64,000 nucleotides of DNA from Isochrysis galbana (taxonomy: Eukaryota; Haptophyta; Isochrysidales; Isochrysidaceae). The notes under the pieces were generated by a model. It was not told the origin of the DNA and made no database searches. It saw nothing but the letters and a program-made list of their open reading frames with translations. The stretch is taken from assembly GCA_018136815.1 (NCBI GenBank), contig CM030931.1, positions 10,179,072 through 10,243,071 of the forward strand. Direction: 5' to 3'. This document shows, piece by piece, positions 22,854 through 33,480 of the stretch; positions within the stretch are counted from its first letter, which is position 1; the number at the start of each line of letters is the position of its first letter. The position numbers and the translations under genes are program-made.

Positions 22854-25396
22854 AGGGGTAAGCAGTAAGCAGTAAGCACAAGTATCCCTCAAAAGACGCC
22901 CAAATATCCTGCAAAATATCTACGATGTATCCATTCGAAAGCGAAAGCCCAAATATCCAGAAAATATCCATTCGTAAAAGCTTTGCATATGGTATGTGTA
23001 GCTAGGTTGCTCAACATATTAAAGCCACATGCTGTTGTATTCAGATTCAGGCCTTTTGGCGCCAAAAGGCCTGAATACAACACATGCATATATATGTCAC
23101 ATAGATAGAACACATCAAGAGCCCTGTTTCTTGCGTTTGTTGCGATTGTATCGCAACATCACCGACACTTTCAATTGATCCGACAACGACCGGTCCCGAT
23201 GAGCACCAAACGAACACTGCATCAAAGAGGAAGAGAACACGCGCTCACACGAAGCAGAATTAGGAGAGAGGCAAAATGTTATTCGAGCAGCCAATGCCCA
23301 CGTTGGGAATTTCGAATGGTTGGATGCCCACCAGGCTAGGACGACTCTTGAAAAACCTTCCACGTCGGAATGGTCGATGTGTGTACCTTGTACCTTGGCA
23401 GGAAAGTAGGTAGGAAGAGAGCTCTCGCTGCAACCCATTACTCACATCGTGGATAGTAGCAAAGCATGCCAAGGCGCTGAGACGCCGCACCAAACAAAGC
23501 TCATCGACCCGCCCGTATGCAAACGCAAACGCCGGGTTGAATGCGCGTAGGAGCTCTTGCTCCGGGCCGCGCAGGTGATCCGCGAGCAGGTCGATTGTGG
23601 AGATGGACTGTTCCCAGGATCCGGATAAGGCTCCTGAGACTCCATCCTTGGCAACCCACGCGTCCGTAGGCGGCCTATCGACTTGGGTAGCGGGTGAAGA
23701 TACTTGGGAAGGCTTGGGCACGGGTGCAGTGGTGATGGGGTCCGCGCGCGGCGGCGAGGGCGGATTTGGCGGTGCAGAGGGCGGTGATGGGTCCATAGGA
23801 ACAGATTGAATCAATCTCTAGTGGGTGATTTCTAGCGAGAGACCACACACAACTCAGTAGGGGCTCAAGGGTACGAGGGGTCACGGTACGGCTTCGATCG
23901 CAGAGCGCTACGACGGCTGCTGGGTGCGTACGAAGACACGCCACACCACTTTCTAACATAAACAAGGGCAACACGTAATAAACACGGGAGCGAAAGCCAC
24001 GGTGGGTCAACAGAGAGAGCAAAGAAGGAACCAATTGGCCAGAAGAGAACTCGTCGTCCTAGAGAAGGATTGCACACAGAAAAGGCGCGAAAGGGATTCA
24101 TCCATGCTTAGTGAAGATCCTACAAGATTCATCGGCGAATAGCGTCTCAACGCGAGCACAGCGGCGTGCACTTTACCTATAGCTTTTCGTAACTTAGCCA
24201 TGGAGTAGCTGGTAGACTTAAAAAGTCTAGAAGCTCACAGAGGTGTTAGACTTACAGAGTCTAGATGCTTGAGGTTCTTGAGGGTGTACTTTAGCAAGCA
24301 AGATGCTCGCTACTTCCTTGGTCATCATCGACACGTGCTTACTACTCCCTTGATCTCCATGCCTGGGTGATCAGTCCAGCGCTAGAGCATATTCATATTC
24401 CGAGTAGAAAGAAGCCTGTAGAAGCTGCTTGGCCACGTGGGTATAATGGTAGACCAACATTGAATGAAGTGTAGTGATTGATAGAAGCGTGGAGACGTCG
24501 TAGACGTAGAGATAGACATAAGAACGAAGATTGATGATTTACCATCGCGGTTATAACGGTAGAGCGGAAAATAGCGAAATAGCCTGCAGAGGCTCGCGAA
24601 TGCGACATCGATGACGTCCAGCAGACGGGTGGGCGCAGTGGGCGGCGGGGGGTCGACGGCGAGCATCCGCGCGGCGGAAGGGCGGCGGGGTGGACCGCCT
24701 CCACGCTCCACGCGCTGCTTGTAGACGTCGTCGTCGGAGACGAGCGAGATCTTGAGCACGTCGCACGACACCTCCCCGGGCTGGCGGCTCGTGGCCTCGC
24801 GCGCGGGGAAGAGCGAGGCGAATGCGCGGTCCTCGACCGGGAAAGGAGACCAAATGAAGGCAAGCCGCCTAAGCGGTGCTGCTCCTTGCAACAAAATGGA
24901 GCGGCACATCGGTCCTCTAAACGATCCTCGAGATACGAGAACGCGCCGGAGACTTGTTGCACAAGGCCCCTCCATTGAGTAAGACTGTGAAGATGTTAGC
25001 CTAATATCTAGATATTAGGCTATCTACTTCCAAAAAGCACCATCTATATCTAGCATCTAGCATCTAGCTAGATAGCGCTAGGCCACTATTTGCATCTATC
25101 TAGATAGCTATGGGCGCCAAACCTAGTAATAAAGTATTAATAGGTACCTAACCAAGGCCGTAGGGCATGGGCGGACTTGCCAGCACCTTGCGCAAGCAAG
25201 CCTTGCGGGCGAAACGGCAACTAACTATGGATGGAGCTAACTACGGTTAAACATGTTTACTGTTCTATAACCCAAATAACCTGTATAGATATCCCAGCAA
25301 GAGCCCAAATATCCCTGAAATATCTAGAGATATCTATGTGGAGCAAATCCACCCAAATATCCAAGACAAATATCCGGATATTTGTGCTTACCCCTA
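22854..25396. mobile_element. hAT element, 2,543 bp, with intact TIRs and 8-bp target duplication
   Basis: The termini are perfect 12-bp inverted repeats, TAGGGGTAAGCA at 22854-22865 and its complement at 25385-25396. Subterminal CAAATATCC-like motifs occur in both orientations. The target duplication GGGTCAGC is at 22846-22853 and 25397-25404. Removing the element and one duplication restores the surrounding LINE-like repeat, where GGGTCAGC is followed by AGGGC (compare position 550). A damaged hAT transposase end lies inside on the minus strand. Confidence 0.92.
23115..23814 (-). pseudogene. hAT transposase, C-terminal dimerisation region (degraded)
   Basis: Two overlapping frames on the minus strand carry the remnant. 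The one ending at 23115 contains 'VVLAWWASNHSKFP' and 'LSPNSASCERVFS', the WW and SxxxERxFS landmarks of the hAT C-terminal dimerisation domain. The upstream frame (23814-~23400) holds an Asp/Leu-rich helical segment and a Pro-rich start. They could be joined by a short intron near 23390, or the gene could be frameshifted. The catalytic RNase H-like core with its CxxH motif was not found, although a protein-like but unrecognised minus-strand frame lies at ~24560-24980. The element is probably non-autonomous now. Confidence 0.75.
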
Positions 25397-25545
25397 GGGT
25401 CAGCAGGGCAGTGTGCTCCTGGCAAGCCATCAGGCATGCCAGGAGAGTGGGGGTGGTTACTTCCTCATGGCGGGGGAGGAGTGGAGAAAGGGGGGGGGCT
25501 CATGCCCCCCCATGGGTGAACCAAGTATAAATTTAGTTGTGAGTG
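25397..25545 (-). repeat. LINE-like repeat family A, copy 3, right part
   Basis: This continues the repeat interrupted at 22853 by the hAT element. It ends in the family's CCCCCCATGGGTGAACCAAG-type segment. Confidence 0.8.
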
Positions 25546-26165
25546 TCCGGGCTAGTCATGCTTGGCGCGTGTTGGTGTGTGGCTAGTGGCAGCGCAACGG
25601 CACTAAAGCTTACTCACCGGGCATTTATTTGAAAAATGATTAATCCTTGGACACCGAGTACCCAAGGAGGTGGAAAATAGTCGTTGAAATGCATTAAAAT
25701 ACGCGCGAGCGACCGGCGGCTACGGCTATTCCAACACGTCGATAAGCATCTTGCCTCCATACCATGCACATAGCGCTAGTCGCCGAGGCGAGCGCCACCA
25801 AAGTCGTAGATGGGAGAACACAAGAAGAGGCGAGAAGCACAACGCGAGTAGAATAGCCGCTAGCAGCACGAATAACAACCAGAGCTCCTAGCTAGGCCCT
25901 AATCCATGATGCCTTCATTGTAATAGCCCACCACTAGACTAGCTTGCCCGTCATTCCGGTCAAGAGGCTCGCACCTCAGTCTTCCTGGCGACCGCAACGT
26001 CTTCCTCACGATTGCAATGTCGTCCAAAGCGAACATCTCATGCTGAACTTCTCCTCCGAAGCTGGAGTGACAGGAAGTGGATCATCGAGCCCCAATTCGA
26101 TAGATAAGCACGTTGACCGCCCTTGAAGATGTGACGGGATGATTCACAATGCACATGGAAGAGGC
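25546..26165. other. Intergenic, nothing recognised
   Basis: No recognisable gene or repeat. The right side is the 3' flank of the membrane-protein gene. Confidence 0.4.
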
Positions 26166-27383
26166 TTATACGAGCATTTTCATCCCACGAGCTGCACGTT
26201 GCTTTTGTGCGAATTTTTTCACAGTCGGAATATCATCCATGACATCAATAGCTTGAGTCATTCCTGCGCTAGCAATGGCCCAGTAGAGGAAGCCCAAGAA
26301 CTCAAAGATCACGGAGTACTTATTCTGCGTAACACGACCGCCCGCATCGCAGTTGAACTTGGTGCAAGGATATTGATAAAAGTCAGCATTCGGATCCCAC
26401 CGGCATTTCCACCCGCCCTCACGCTGGTCGGCCCACCTCTGTTGCAGAGGCGGTAGGCTGGCGCCAGTACAGTCGTCCATTGTCTGGTGCAGGATGCACA
26501 CATCCACAAGCTTGGTGCCCTTCCCGGAGAGGGCGAGAAAATACCCCCAGATGACAAAGTAGATGAGCATCAAGGTGAATGTGAAGTTGGAAATGAGGAA
26601 GGTGTAGAAGGCATATGACTTAGGCCCACCCGGCTTCATGTTGCTGAATCCTTGTCCGGCTATGGGACCAGCCGCCCGCAGCTGGAACCCGACGAATGTG
26701 AGAAAGATGCCTCCGGCGATGCCGAATGTGTGTGGCCCAGCAGACATGACCTCCTCATAGCAGAACTCATAGTAGTCCGACGGCTGCATATGGCAGTTGC
26801 CCGCAAGGGACGGCATGATTCCTGTAATCGTTGTCAATGCAAATCCGATGCGCATCAACCATTCTCCCCACAACGACTCCATATGATACGGCGCTGGTTT
26901 CTGATCTAGTTCTGCCTCACGCTTAACACGGTTGCGCGCCAGTTCGTCAACACGCTCAAAGAAGATATAGGCAATGAGCACCAGCATTACGAAGAGAAGC
27001 ACGTACCCTTCGAACATGATATTTGCCGTCAGGAACGAAATCGACGGTGCTGACTCCGCCCACGACGAGCAGCCGAGCGTGCAATCAATGACTCGCCATC
27101 CGATGACTGCACCCATCGCCACGAAGAAGGGTGGGATGAGGAAGAAGGTGCCCATGTGATTCTGTGCAATGGGCCGCTCTCCAGTGGCGGCCTCGCCGAG
27201 ACCTGAGTAGCAAAAGATGAGGACGAAGAGCAGCGCGCCGAGTGCCGAGCCCCAGAAGAGCACCTTTGCAGGCATAGAGTATTCGTCATCGGGCGCACAC
27301 TCAAATGGGGTGGTATTGCCCACGAAGATAGAGCGGTCGGCGTACCACGTTATGTTCGGGTTCCAGGAGGACTCCGTCGTCAT
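26166..27383 (-). CDS. Putative multi-pass membrane protein
   Basis: A single exon of 405 residues starts at an ATG preceded by a long pyrimidine-rich leader; the frame extends further upstream only through non-ATG, Pro/Arg-rich sequence. About seven hydrophobic segments are visible, near residues 41-62, 78-100, 112-142, 172-195, 218-236, 258-288 and 365-385. A charged loop (~143-170, 'FERVDELARNRVKREAELDQ') and a basic C-terminal tail probably face the cytosol. Cysteine-containing loops between the other segments, such as 'NCHMQPSDYYEFCYEE' and a Trp/Cys-rich loop at ~290-350, could form disulfides on the far side. I do not recognise the family. The TM pattern loosely recalls Frag1/DRAM-like proteins, but I see no diagnostic motif, so no function is assigned. 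Confidence 0.75.
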   Translation of the reverse strand: MTTESSWNPNITWYADRSIFVGNTTPFECAPDDEYSMPAKVLFWGSALGALLFVLIFCYSGLGEAATGERPIAQNHMGTFFLIPPFFVAMGAVIGWRVIDCTLGCSSWAESAPSISFLTANIMFEGYVLLFVMLVLIAYIFFERVDELARNRVKREAELDQKPAPYHMESLWGEWLMRIGFALTTITGIMPSLAGNCHMQPSDYYEFCYEEVMSAGPHTFGIAGGIFLTFVGFQLRAAGPIAGQGFSNMKPGGPKSYAFYTFLISNFTFTLMLIYFVIWGYFLALSGKGTKLVDVCILHQTMDDCTGASLPPLQQRWADQREGGWKCRWDPNADFYQYPCTKFNCDAGGRVTQNKYSVIFEFLGFLYWAIASAGMTQAIDVMDDIPTVKKFAQKQRAARGMKMLV

Positions 27384-28700
27384 AGCGCGCGACGAGGGGC
27401 GAAGGCGCGCGCGGCGGGTGGGGGCGGGGCGGGGGAGGAGGGGGGGAGGAGGGGAGGGCGCGGGGAGAGGCCGGATGCGGGAGGGAAGCTGGCGATGGAG
27501 GAGAAGTGGAGCAGAGCAGCGACTCCCCCACAAACGAGGGGAAGAGGAAAAAGGAGAGAGGGAAAAGGGGGAGAGTCAAGAAGAAGAGGACAAGGCCGAG
27601 GGGGAGGGGCGAATCATGGGATACTACAAGGAAGGAATAGAGATGTGACTGAAGTAAGGAAAGAAGACACAAAGAAGCGCGAGTGGTATAGCCCTCGAAC
27701 GAACGCACCCGCTCTAATAAAGATTAGACTCCTCCACGGCGGAGAGAGCAGGTGTGGAGGAGTCCTTCTACGAGGAGTGTGCGTGTATAGTACGTGTGTG
27801 TGGGTGGGTGGGGTGGGGTGGGGTGGGGTGGGGGGGTGCCTCTCAGCAGAAGGGGGCCGCGGGGGGGGGGGGGGGTTGTTGGAAGGGGGGGGGGGGCGTC
27901 CCTTGAAGAAGAAGAAGATGTGTGCATGGATGGGCCCTAAAAGTACTAAGAGACTGAAGAAGAAGAAGAGAATGAGGGATTCTTTACCTTGACTCTCTAC
28001 TGCTCTTAAGTAATGAACAGCAGAAAAATGACAAAATGCGGCGCCAGTCAGTAGGAATACTCTACTTTCATTCTTTAGTTCTTTCTTAGTTTCTCTGTGC
28101 CGCGCATCACAGTGTGCGGTGAGCACTGTTTTTATTTTCTACACGGTGTCGATTGACGCCAGCTCGTTGGTGGCGTCGAAGAGTGCAGGATGCTGTCGAA
28201 TCCAGAATACCTCTTACTACTTCTCAATTATCTCTGTACACACTAGGCGGGAACCTACTTTATAAGTGGGTGTCAATGGTCAATGGGGCCCTCGCGCCCC
28301 CCTCACTCCATCACTCCATCGCGGACACCCCCCGGGGTGGGGGTGGGCCCGTAGAATCAACCTCAGCCCCTGCCTTCTGCCTTCAAGCAGGGGCTGGGCA
28401 CTCATCAAGCTAGCCCCGCTAGATCCCTAGTGGGCGCGGGCCGCGAAGTGCACTCTCACGCCCGCGTTGGGCCTACGACCCTCGAGCTGATTCCCCCCCC
28501 CCCCCCATCCATGGTCGCAGGCACACAAGGGCCTCAGGGCGACTCCCATGGCTAGATGGCCGGCGAGGCGAGCTTGGGAGAGGCATAGAAGGGCCAGGGC
28601 CCAGGCGCCCAGGCCCAGGGGCTGAGCCCCGGCCTCCACTAGCACTAGCCTCCATCTCCACCTCCACAGCCCACTAAGCGAAAAAAACTATTGTTATAGT
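27384..28700. other. Intergenic: polypurine leader, G-rich tract, repeat fragments
   Basis: 27395-27610 is purine-rich on the plus strand, and so pyrimidine-rich in the leader of the membrane-protein gene. 27805-27895 contains GGGGT repeats and long G runs with strong G-quadruplex potential. 28310-28410 has a GGGGTGGGGGTGGGCCC stretch followed by an inverted CAGCCCCTGC/GCAGGGGCTG hairpin, related to 36370-36440. No gene is seen. Confidence 0.6.
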
Positions 28701-28707
28701 TTTAGCG

Positions 28708-29430
28708 ATGGAGCGCGCGCCGACCGCTCCCACCTCCCAGCCCCCCGCCGTCACGACGCCCCACAGGGGCCGCCCCAAGCCGCCGGAGCCGAAGCGCTCG
28801 CAGGCCGCCCCACTGACCGACAGCGACGTCGAAATGATCCTCCCACCCTCGCCTCCCCACCAGCCACAGAAGCAGGGGACAGGAAGGGCCCTGTTCCCTG
28901 CAGACCAGCAGAGCCAGCCTCTGGCTCTGCCGCCTCACTCCACTGAACCACCAACCCAACAAGGACTCCCCATGGTGGGTGGCAGCCATGCTGCCACCCC
29001 CATGGTGGTAACTCCTACCAGCAGTGCACCCCTCGGGGGCGGGCACTTCACACAACAGACAATCTTGGGGGCCTTTACGGCAACCAACCCACTCCCTTCC
29101 CCACAGGCTCGCCTCATTCGCCCATCCTGGCCCCTCGTGACCAGCCCATTGCTCCAACCTCCCCTCCCCCCCTGGTCGACAGGCAGACAGGTGCAGACTG
29201 GGGGCCCCAGAGGCTCAGGAGCGCCAGCGAGGGAGAGGCAGGGGAGGCCAGGGCCCAGCCCCAGCCTCCTGTGCCCCCTGAGCTGGCCTCCAGGAGCCTC
29301 CAGGGGCCGCCAGAGGGCAGCTGGAGGCCTGCCGCAGGCGCGCCATCGCGCGTGCCGCAGGAGAGGGGAGAGAGAGCGCGGAAAAGGGGGTGGGCGCGAG
29401 CGAGAGCTCCGCCCACCTGAAAATCGGTAA
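28708..29430 (+). pseudogene. LINE-like ORF1 N-terminal fragment
   Basis: A frame starting at ATG 28708 begins MERAPTAPTSQPPAV and continues Pro/Gln/Thr-rich for about 130 residues. The same N-terminus, with the same order of short motifs (GRPKPPEPKRSQA, APLGGGH, TQQTI), is found on the minus strand from 61160. After residue ~135 the two diverge: here the frame runs into low-complexity repeat sequence found in many family copies, so the protein is probably truncated. The N-terminus is gag/ORF1-like rather than enzymatic. It represents a damaged copy of a dispersed non-LTR-like retroelement. Confidence 0.6.
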
Positions 29431-29860
29431 GTCTCGCGCCTGTTTATAGGATAAGACGAGACAGAGTGAGCCGCCCACTCGGAGACACAGGAGGAAGGGG
29501 AGGAAAGATCACCGGGGGGGGGCGCGGGCCACCGGACCATATCTAAGCCCTCCACCCCAATCCCCCTAGTAGTGTACGGGGGGAGCCGCCTGATGGCGGG
29601 GGGAGAAGGGCCGGGGAATGGGGGTGTAGAGAGTATGCTACGTGCTACTTGCAGTGGGTAGTGGTTCCATTCGCCGCGAGTGCGGTAAGAATATTAAAAG
29701 GTTTTCTTTTTCTGATCGTTGTCCGTCGCTGTCTGATATCGGAGTGTTTGGAGTTTGGGTTTGATTTCAGTCGAGTTACGTGAGAAAGTCGTGGGACGAG
29801 AGTCGGAGTGTTTTCCTGGGTGTTTGTGTCCGTGTGGAATAGGGCGCAGGCTCTATTCAT
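29431..29860 (+). repeat. LINE-like repeat family A, 3' part of copy at 28.7 kb
   Basis: It includes the segment repeated at 8762-8930. It also includes a stretch (TTGATTTCAGTCGAGTTA and neighbours, 29755-29830) repeated at 58340-58420. Confidence 0.75.
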
Positions 29861-29871
29861 GAGGACAAGCC

Positions 29872-30177
29872 TCAAAGGGGTGAGAGAGAGGGGGTAATGG
29901 AGTCTTGAGAGCGAGATGCGCGCGACATCGCACCGCACGAGCCGGCGTCACACATCACACATCGAGACTCTTCCGGACACCACTCTTCCATCTCCTTCTT
30001 CGCCAATGTGTCCGCCACCTTCTTTGCCACACTCTCCGCATGGTTACGGCGTGAGAGGGCCCGCTGCAACTCATCCTTGAGCTGCGCGATCTCGAAACGT
30101 TGGAGCGCGATCTCGGCCTCGAGAGCCCGCTCACGGGCAGAGGGGCGGTTGGGCGGGGGCTCGCTGCGGCGTGGCAT
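29872..30177 (-). CDS. Small coiled-coil ORF, unassigned
   Basis: A 101-residue frame starts at an ATG. Residues ~12-68 are a continuous charged heptad-like helix (EIALQRFEIAQLKDELQRAL). It is followed by a Cys-containing tail ('EESRCVMCDAGSCGAM'). It lies against repeat DNA and could be an exon of a longer gene or part of a mobile element. No family is recognised. Confidence 0.3.
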   Translation of the reverse strand: MPRRSEPPPNRPSARERALEAEIALQRFEIAQLKDELQRALSRRNHAESVAKKVADTLAKKEMEEWCPEESRCVMCDAGSCGAMSRASRSQDSITPSLSPL

Positions 30178-30497
30178 GGTGCTACAGGAGGTGTGGAGCG
30201 AAAGAGCGAGGGGACAAGGCGGGAGGAGGGGGAGAAGTCGCCCGCTGCCGCGATGGAGGGAAACGCAGAACGGGAGAGAAAAGGGGATTTAATTTTTACA
30301 AACGAAGCATAGTGGTGGTGGTGGCGAGAATATTAAGAAATTTTTTTCTATGTTTATGCCACTAACTCATGTTACATGTTATTTGTACTTCCTCATGACC
30401 AACTTACTAGCTCTCAGTTGTCATTTGGATGTGGGAATAGCTTAGGCAAGGCGCAATAAGGCTCGAACATTGTCATTTCAAGCACCTCGTTCATCTC

Positions 30498-33377
30498 TCA
30501 TCCTCGCCAACACGGCCCACACGCGGGCGTCGATGCAGAGGATGGCAATTGAGAGGAAAATGTCGCCTTGCCGGCACGGTCACGTGTCGCCGACATTGCT
30601 CCACCCCGTTCGATCGTACTTGACGTTGCACAAATGTCAGTTCTACCTGCACCTACATGCAGACATCTCGCTGTTGGCCAAAAGGCGCGCTTGGGATAGA
30701 CATCTGGTGGGAGACGACACGATCCTTGAAGCGGGTTGCACAATGCGCCAGGATCTCGGACTGACCGAGGGAGACTTCTAAGCCATCCCTCACACCGGCT
30801 TCGAAGGTGTGCGGCCCGAAGCCTCTGCTGCCGCGTCGTCTCACTCTCGGTCTCCATGGAGTCTACCTTAGGTACTGATACGTTGGATAGAAGTCGTAGC
30901 TCACTGTCAAGCCGTCCTACGCAGGTGTTAATGACCACCTCATGACAGAATTCGTCAGAACACAACATATCATAACATCTGAAGCTCAAACGAGCCACCA
31001 GCGGCGAGTCTCGAGGTGCACCCCGCTCGCAGCGCTCCTGCGACAAATGCTCCCATCTATGTAAGGCGGCCCAAACTTCCTCGGCTGTCCAAGGGCATGG
31101 ACGGCCTGGCGACAGCAATGCATAGTCCACCCCGCAATGAATTTGCACAACGTCGAAAGCTATACGGCTAGCCTTCCGCAGCATCTCCAGGTCAAGTGTG
31201 CATGCATCACCTTGCACATCGGCCAATCGAACAATCTCTAGCTCCTGCATGGCGCCCAGTGCCGTGAAGCTTGACGGGGTAGACGGTGCTCCACCACTTT
31301 CGCCGGACAGAGACTTGAGGGGAGTCGCGAGCAAGGACCAAAGCCCATCGAGATCCACAATATGTTGTGAACGTCCCTCCCGCGAATCCTTCCGGAGGGG
31401 CACGCTAAGCTGGGCGATACCCTGCGATGAGTCGACTGCTATCGAAGCCAAACTAGACATCGCACGTCTTGGTGACGTATGAGTCTTGCTTGACTGCGTG
31501 CCGCGTTGCAATGCTCGGGGCGAGTCCGGGCTTTCACCAATTGTTTGCCTTAGACGGCGTGCAGCAGCATGCTGTGCCTCCGAAAGCACATGAGCCCTGC
31601 ACCCAAAGGCGACGTTGCAGGGCGCGCAGCGCGAACTATGAATTGGCCTCCCGGCACTCATGTTGACGACAACGACGCGCAAATCTGTAACCACGATTGT
31701 GCCATCGGCGGCGTAGTTCTTGCGGATCCAAGGCGATGAGCAGTTAAAGGACGGCAGCACAGCCAACCGCCCAGTGATCGCAGCTAGATTGACAAGCCTT
31801 CGGATGAGGCGCCTCGCCGCCATCCCGTTGTCATCAGCCGCTTCCGCCTTCCTCAGATCAGGAGAATTAGGTGCGATACTGAGTATCCGCCTGTCAGCAT
31901 AGAGCTGGGCGGCACGGCCCCTCCAGCGGCAGTGCGCGAGCATTCGTTCCTCCAGCGGAGAAGCCAGTCCGCCAAAATCTGATTCCAGCTCGCTGTCGCG
32001 CCAACGTCGCGCCCGATGCTTTCGCCTCAGATCACTACTAGCTGCATTTGAATGGTCTGGAGTGGCAAGTGGTGGCGCGATGTTGTACGCCCTCTCCGAA
32101 AAAAAGCCCGCCAGATGTTGCCATTCCCACTTTGCTCCATGATCAGGGTCAAAACTCGACAAGCACCACCGGCAGCGAACGCCCAATAAGTGGGCCACCG
32201 CCGCCGGTGCGGGGCGTCTGGAGAATACCCCGTCCATCTGTGCCCTCCATGCTTGTGGGAAAAGCCATGGCGCAGCAAGGGCAGCGTGCTCTACTCTCGA
32301 CTCGCCGTGCACCCACAAATCGGCATATCGCATGCGCCAAGTTGGGCATGAGACATCGGAGCTGCAGTTCCAAGTGAATTCAACTGATGGAGAGCAGCGT
32401 TCTTTGCAGCGCCTACTGGCACATCTTTGGTTGCATCTTGACACGTTTGCCCCAAGAACTCGGCTCCTAAGTATAGGTATGAGAGATCCAGCTGCTGCAT
32501 TTGTTGGTGGCTTCAAAGCTTGGCCGTGCGGCCACTGCATTCGGTGTGCATTACGTGTGTATTGGGGATTACAGAGATGCGTCCGGGCCAAGAATCGGTT
32601 TTCGCAGGCCGCTCCCCAGTTGTTCTTACCTGTAGCGGCCGTGATCAGCACATCTCCAAGAAAGGCCTGGTCGAATGGTACTGACGACCTAGAAGATATA
32701 TTGACCGAAATAGCAGCCCGGGTGCGACGAGCTACCTCCCCGATGACCCACTGTGCCCCTCCTCCAGCGCGAGTGTTCTGTGCGTACCAAAGACCGCCAT
32801 TGACGGGGGTTTCCAAGAGCAGGATGAGATTGACATCTGCATATGGCGGGGCTTTTAAGATCGCATAGGGATCAGACAAAATGACGGTGTCGGTGTCCAT
32901 ATTGATAATGTTCACCTTGCCCGTCGCGAGCAGCAGAGCGGCGATGTGGTATCGCGTTGCCCAGAGCTGTTCAATCGAGCAGTAGTGGTTCGGCCGCGCG
33001 GCGCTCACGCAAGATGGCCCACTCCCCCATTGTATCCAACCACTGTGATTGTTGAGGGCGTGACTGAAGTAGCATGGTACCGGGTCGATCCCGTGCGATG
33101 TAGCAAGCTTCTGCATTGCCTCGCACGTCTCCTTCCCATCACCCAGCGGGAGGAAGTGTTCAAATGAGATGCTCCTCAGGTGGATTAGCAGAGATAGAGC
33201 GCCGGAAATTCCACAGAAGTCAAAGGAGAAAAGGATCATCTCACCGCGGAATGCACGCGACGCAATTGCCGCCGAGAGAGCACCTGGCAGAGCGAGGTCG
33301 GACGGCGGCGGCGGCGAGGCGGCGAGCGGCATATATGCAGCAGAGGCGTAAGCCGATGTGGCACAGCACTCCACCAT
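30498..33377 (-). CDS. Glycosyltransferase with DxD motif fused to a second transferase-like half
   Basis: A single open exon of 959 residues starts at ATG 33377. The N-terminal half (~45-270) has the layout of nucleotide-diphospho-sugar transferases of the GT77 type. It contains 'SIEQLWATRYHIAALLLATGKVNIINMD'-type sequence in two blocks, and the metal-binding DTD at residues 161-163 in 'NMDTDTVILSDPY'. It also has 'PFDQAFLGDVL'. A central Cys-rich segment (CNQRC..RRCKERC) follows. The second half has 'RLVNLAAITGRLAVLPSFNC', recalling the alkaline N-terminal block of fucosyltransferase-like or other GT-B folds, and 'FDVVQIHCGVDYALL' later. No clear signal anchor is seen at the N-terminus, and an upstream exon may supply it. 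Likely Golgi glycan or glycoprotein synthesis; sugar and acceptor unknown. A perfect hairpin lies just upstream. Confidence 0.72.
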   Translation of the reverse strand: MVECCATSAYASAAYMPLAASPPPPSDLALPGALSAAIASRAFRGEMILFSFDFCGISGALSLLIHLRSISFEHFLPLGDGKETCEAMQKLATSHGIDPVPCYFSHALNNHSGWIQWGSGPSCVSAARPNHYCSIEQLWATRYHIAALLLATGKVNIINMDTDTVILSDPYAILKAPPYADVNLILLLETPVNGGLWYAQNTRAGGGAQWVIGEVARRTRAAISVNISSRSSVPFDQAFLGDVLITAATGKNNWGAACENRFLARTHLCNPQYTRNAHRMQWPHGQALKPPTNAAAGSLIPILRSRVLGANVSRCNQRCASRRCKERCSPSVEFTWNCSSDVSCPTWRMRYADLWVHGESRVEHAALAAPWLFPQAWRAQMDGVFSRRPAPAAVAHLLGVRCRWCLSSFDPDHGAKWEWQHLAGFFSERAYNIAPPLATPDHSNAASSDLRRKHRARRWRDSELESDFGGLASPLEERMLAHCRWRGRAAQLYADRRILSIAPNSPDLRKAEAADDNGMAARRLIRRLVNLAAITGRLAVLPSFNCSSPWIRKNYAADGTIVVTDLRVVVVNMSAGRPIHSSRCAPCNVAFGCRAHVLSEAQHAAARRLRQTIGESPDSPRALQRGTQSSKTHTSPRRAMSSLASIAVDSSQGIAQLSVPLRKDSREGRSQHIVDLDGLWSLLATPLKSLSGESGGAPSTPSSFTALGAMQELEIVRLADVQGDACTLDLEMLRKASRIAFDVVQIHCGVDYALLSPGRPCPWTAEEVWAALHRWEHLSQERCERGAPRDSPLVARLSFRCYDMLCSDEFCHEVVINTCVGRLDSELRLLSNVSVPKVDSMETESETTRQQRLRAAHLRSRCEGWLRSLPRSVRDPGALCNPLQGSCRLPPDVYPKRAFWPTARCLHVGAGRTDICATSSTIERGGAMSATRDRAGKATFSSQLPSSASTPACGPCWRG

Positions 33378-33428
33378 TGCGTGCTTGCTGTGCCGGAGTA
33401 CAGAAGGCTGAGCAAGGTTCAAACCCAC

Positions 33429-33480
33429 CTGCCGCTGAGGCTAACTGAACACCCTCAGTGGAGAAGAGCCTCAGCGGCAG
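33429..33480 (-). promoter_or_regulatory. 13-bp perfect inverted repeat just upstream of the glycosyltransferase ATG
   Basis: CTGCCGCTGAGGC at 33429-33441 and its exact complement at 33468-33480, with a 26-base loop, lie about 50 bases before the start codon on the minus strand. A 5'-leader hairpin or palindromic binding site is possible. Function is inference. Confidence 0.5.
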
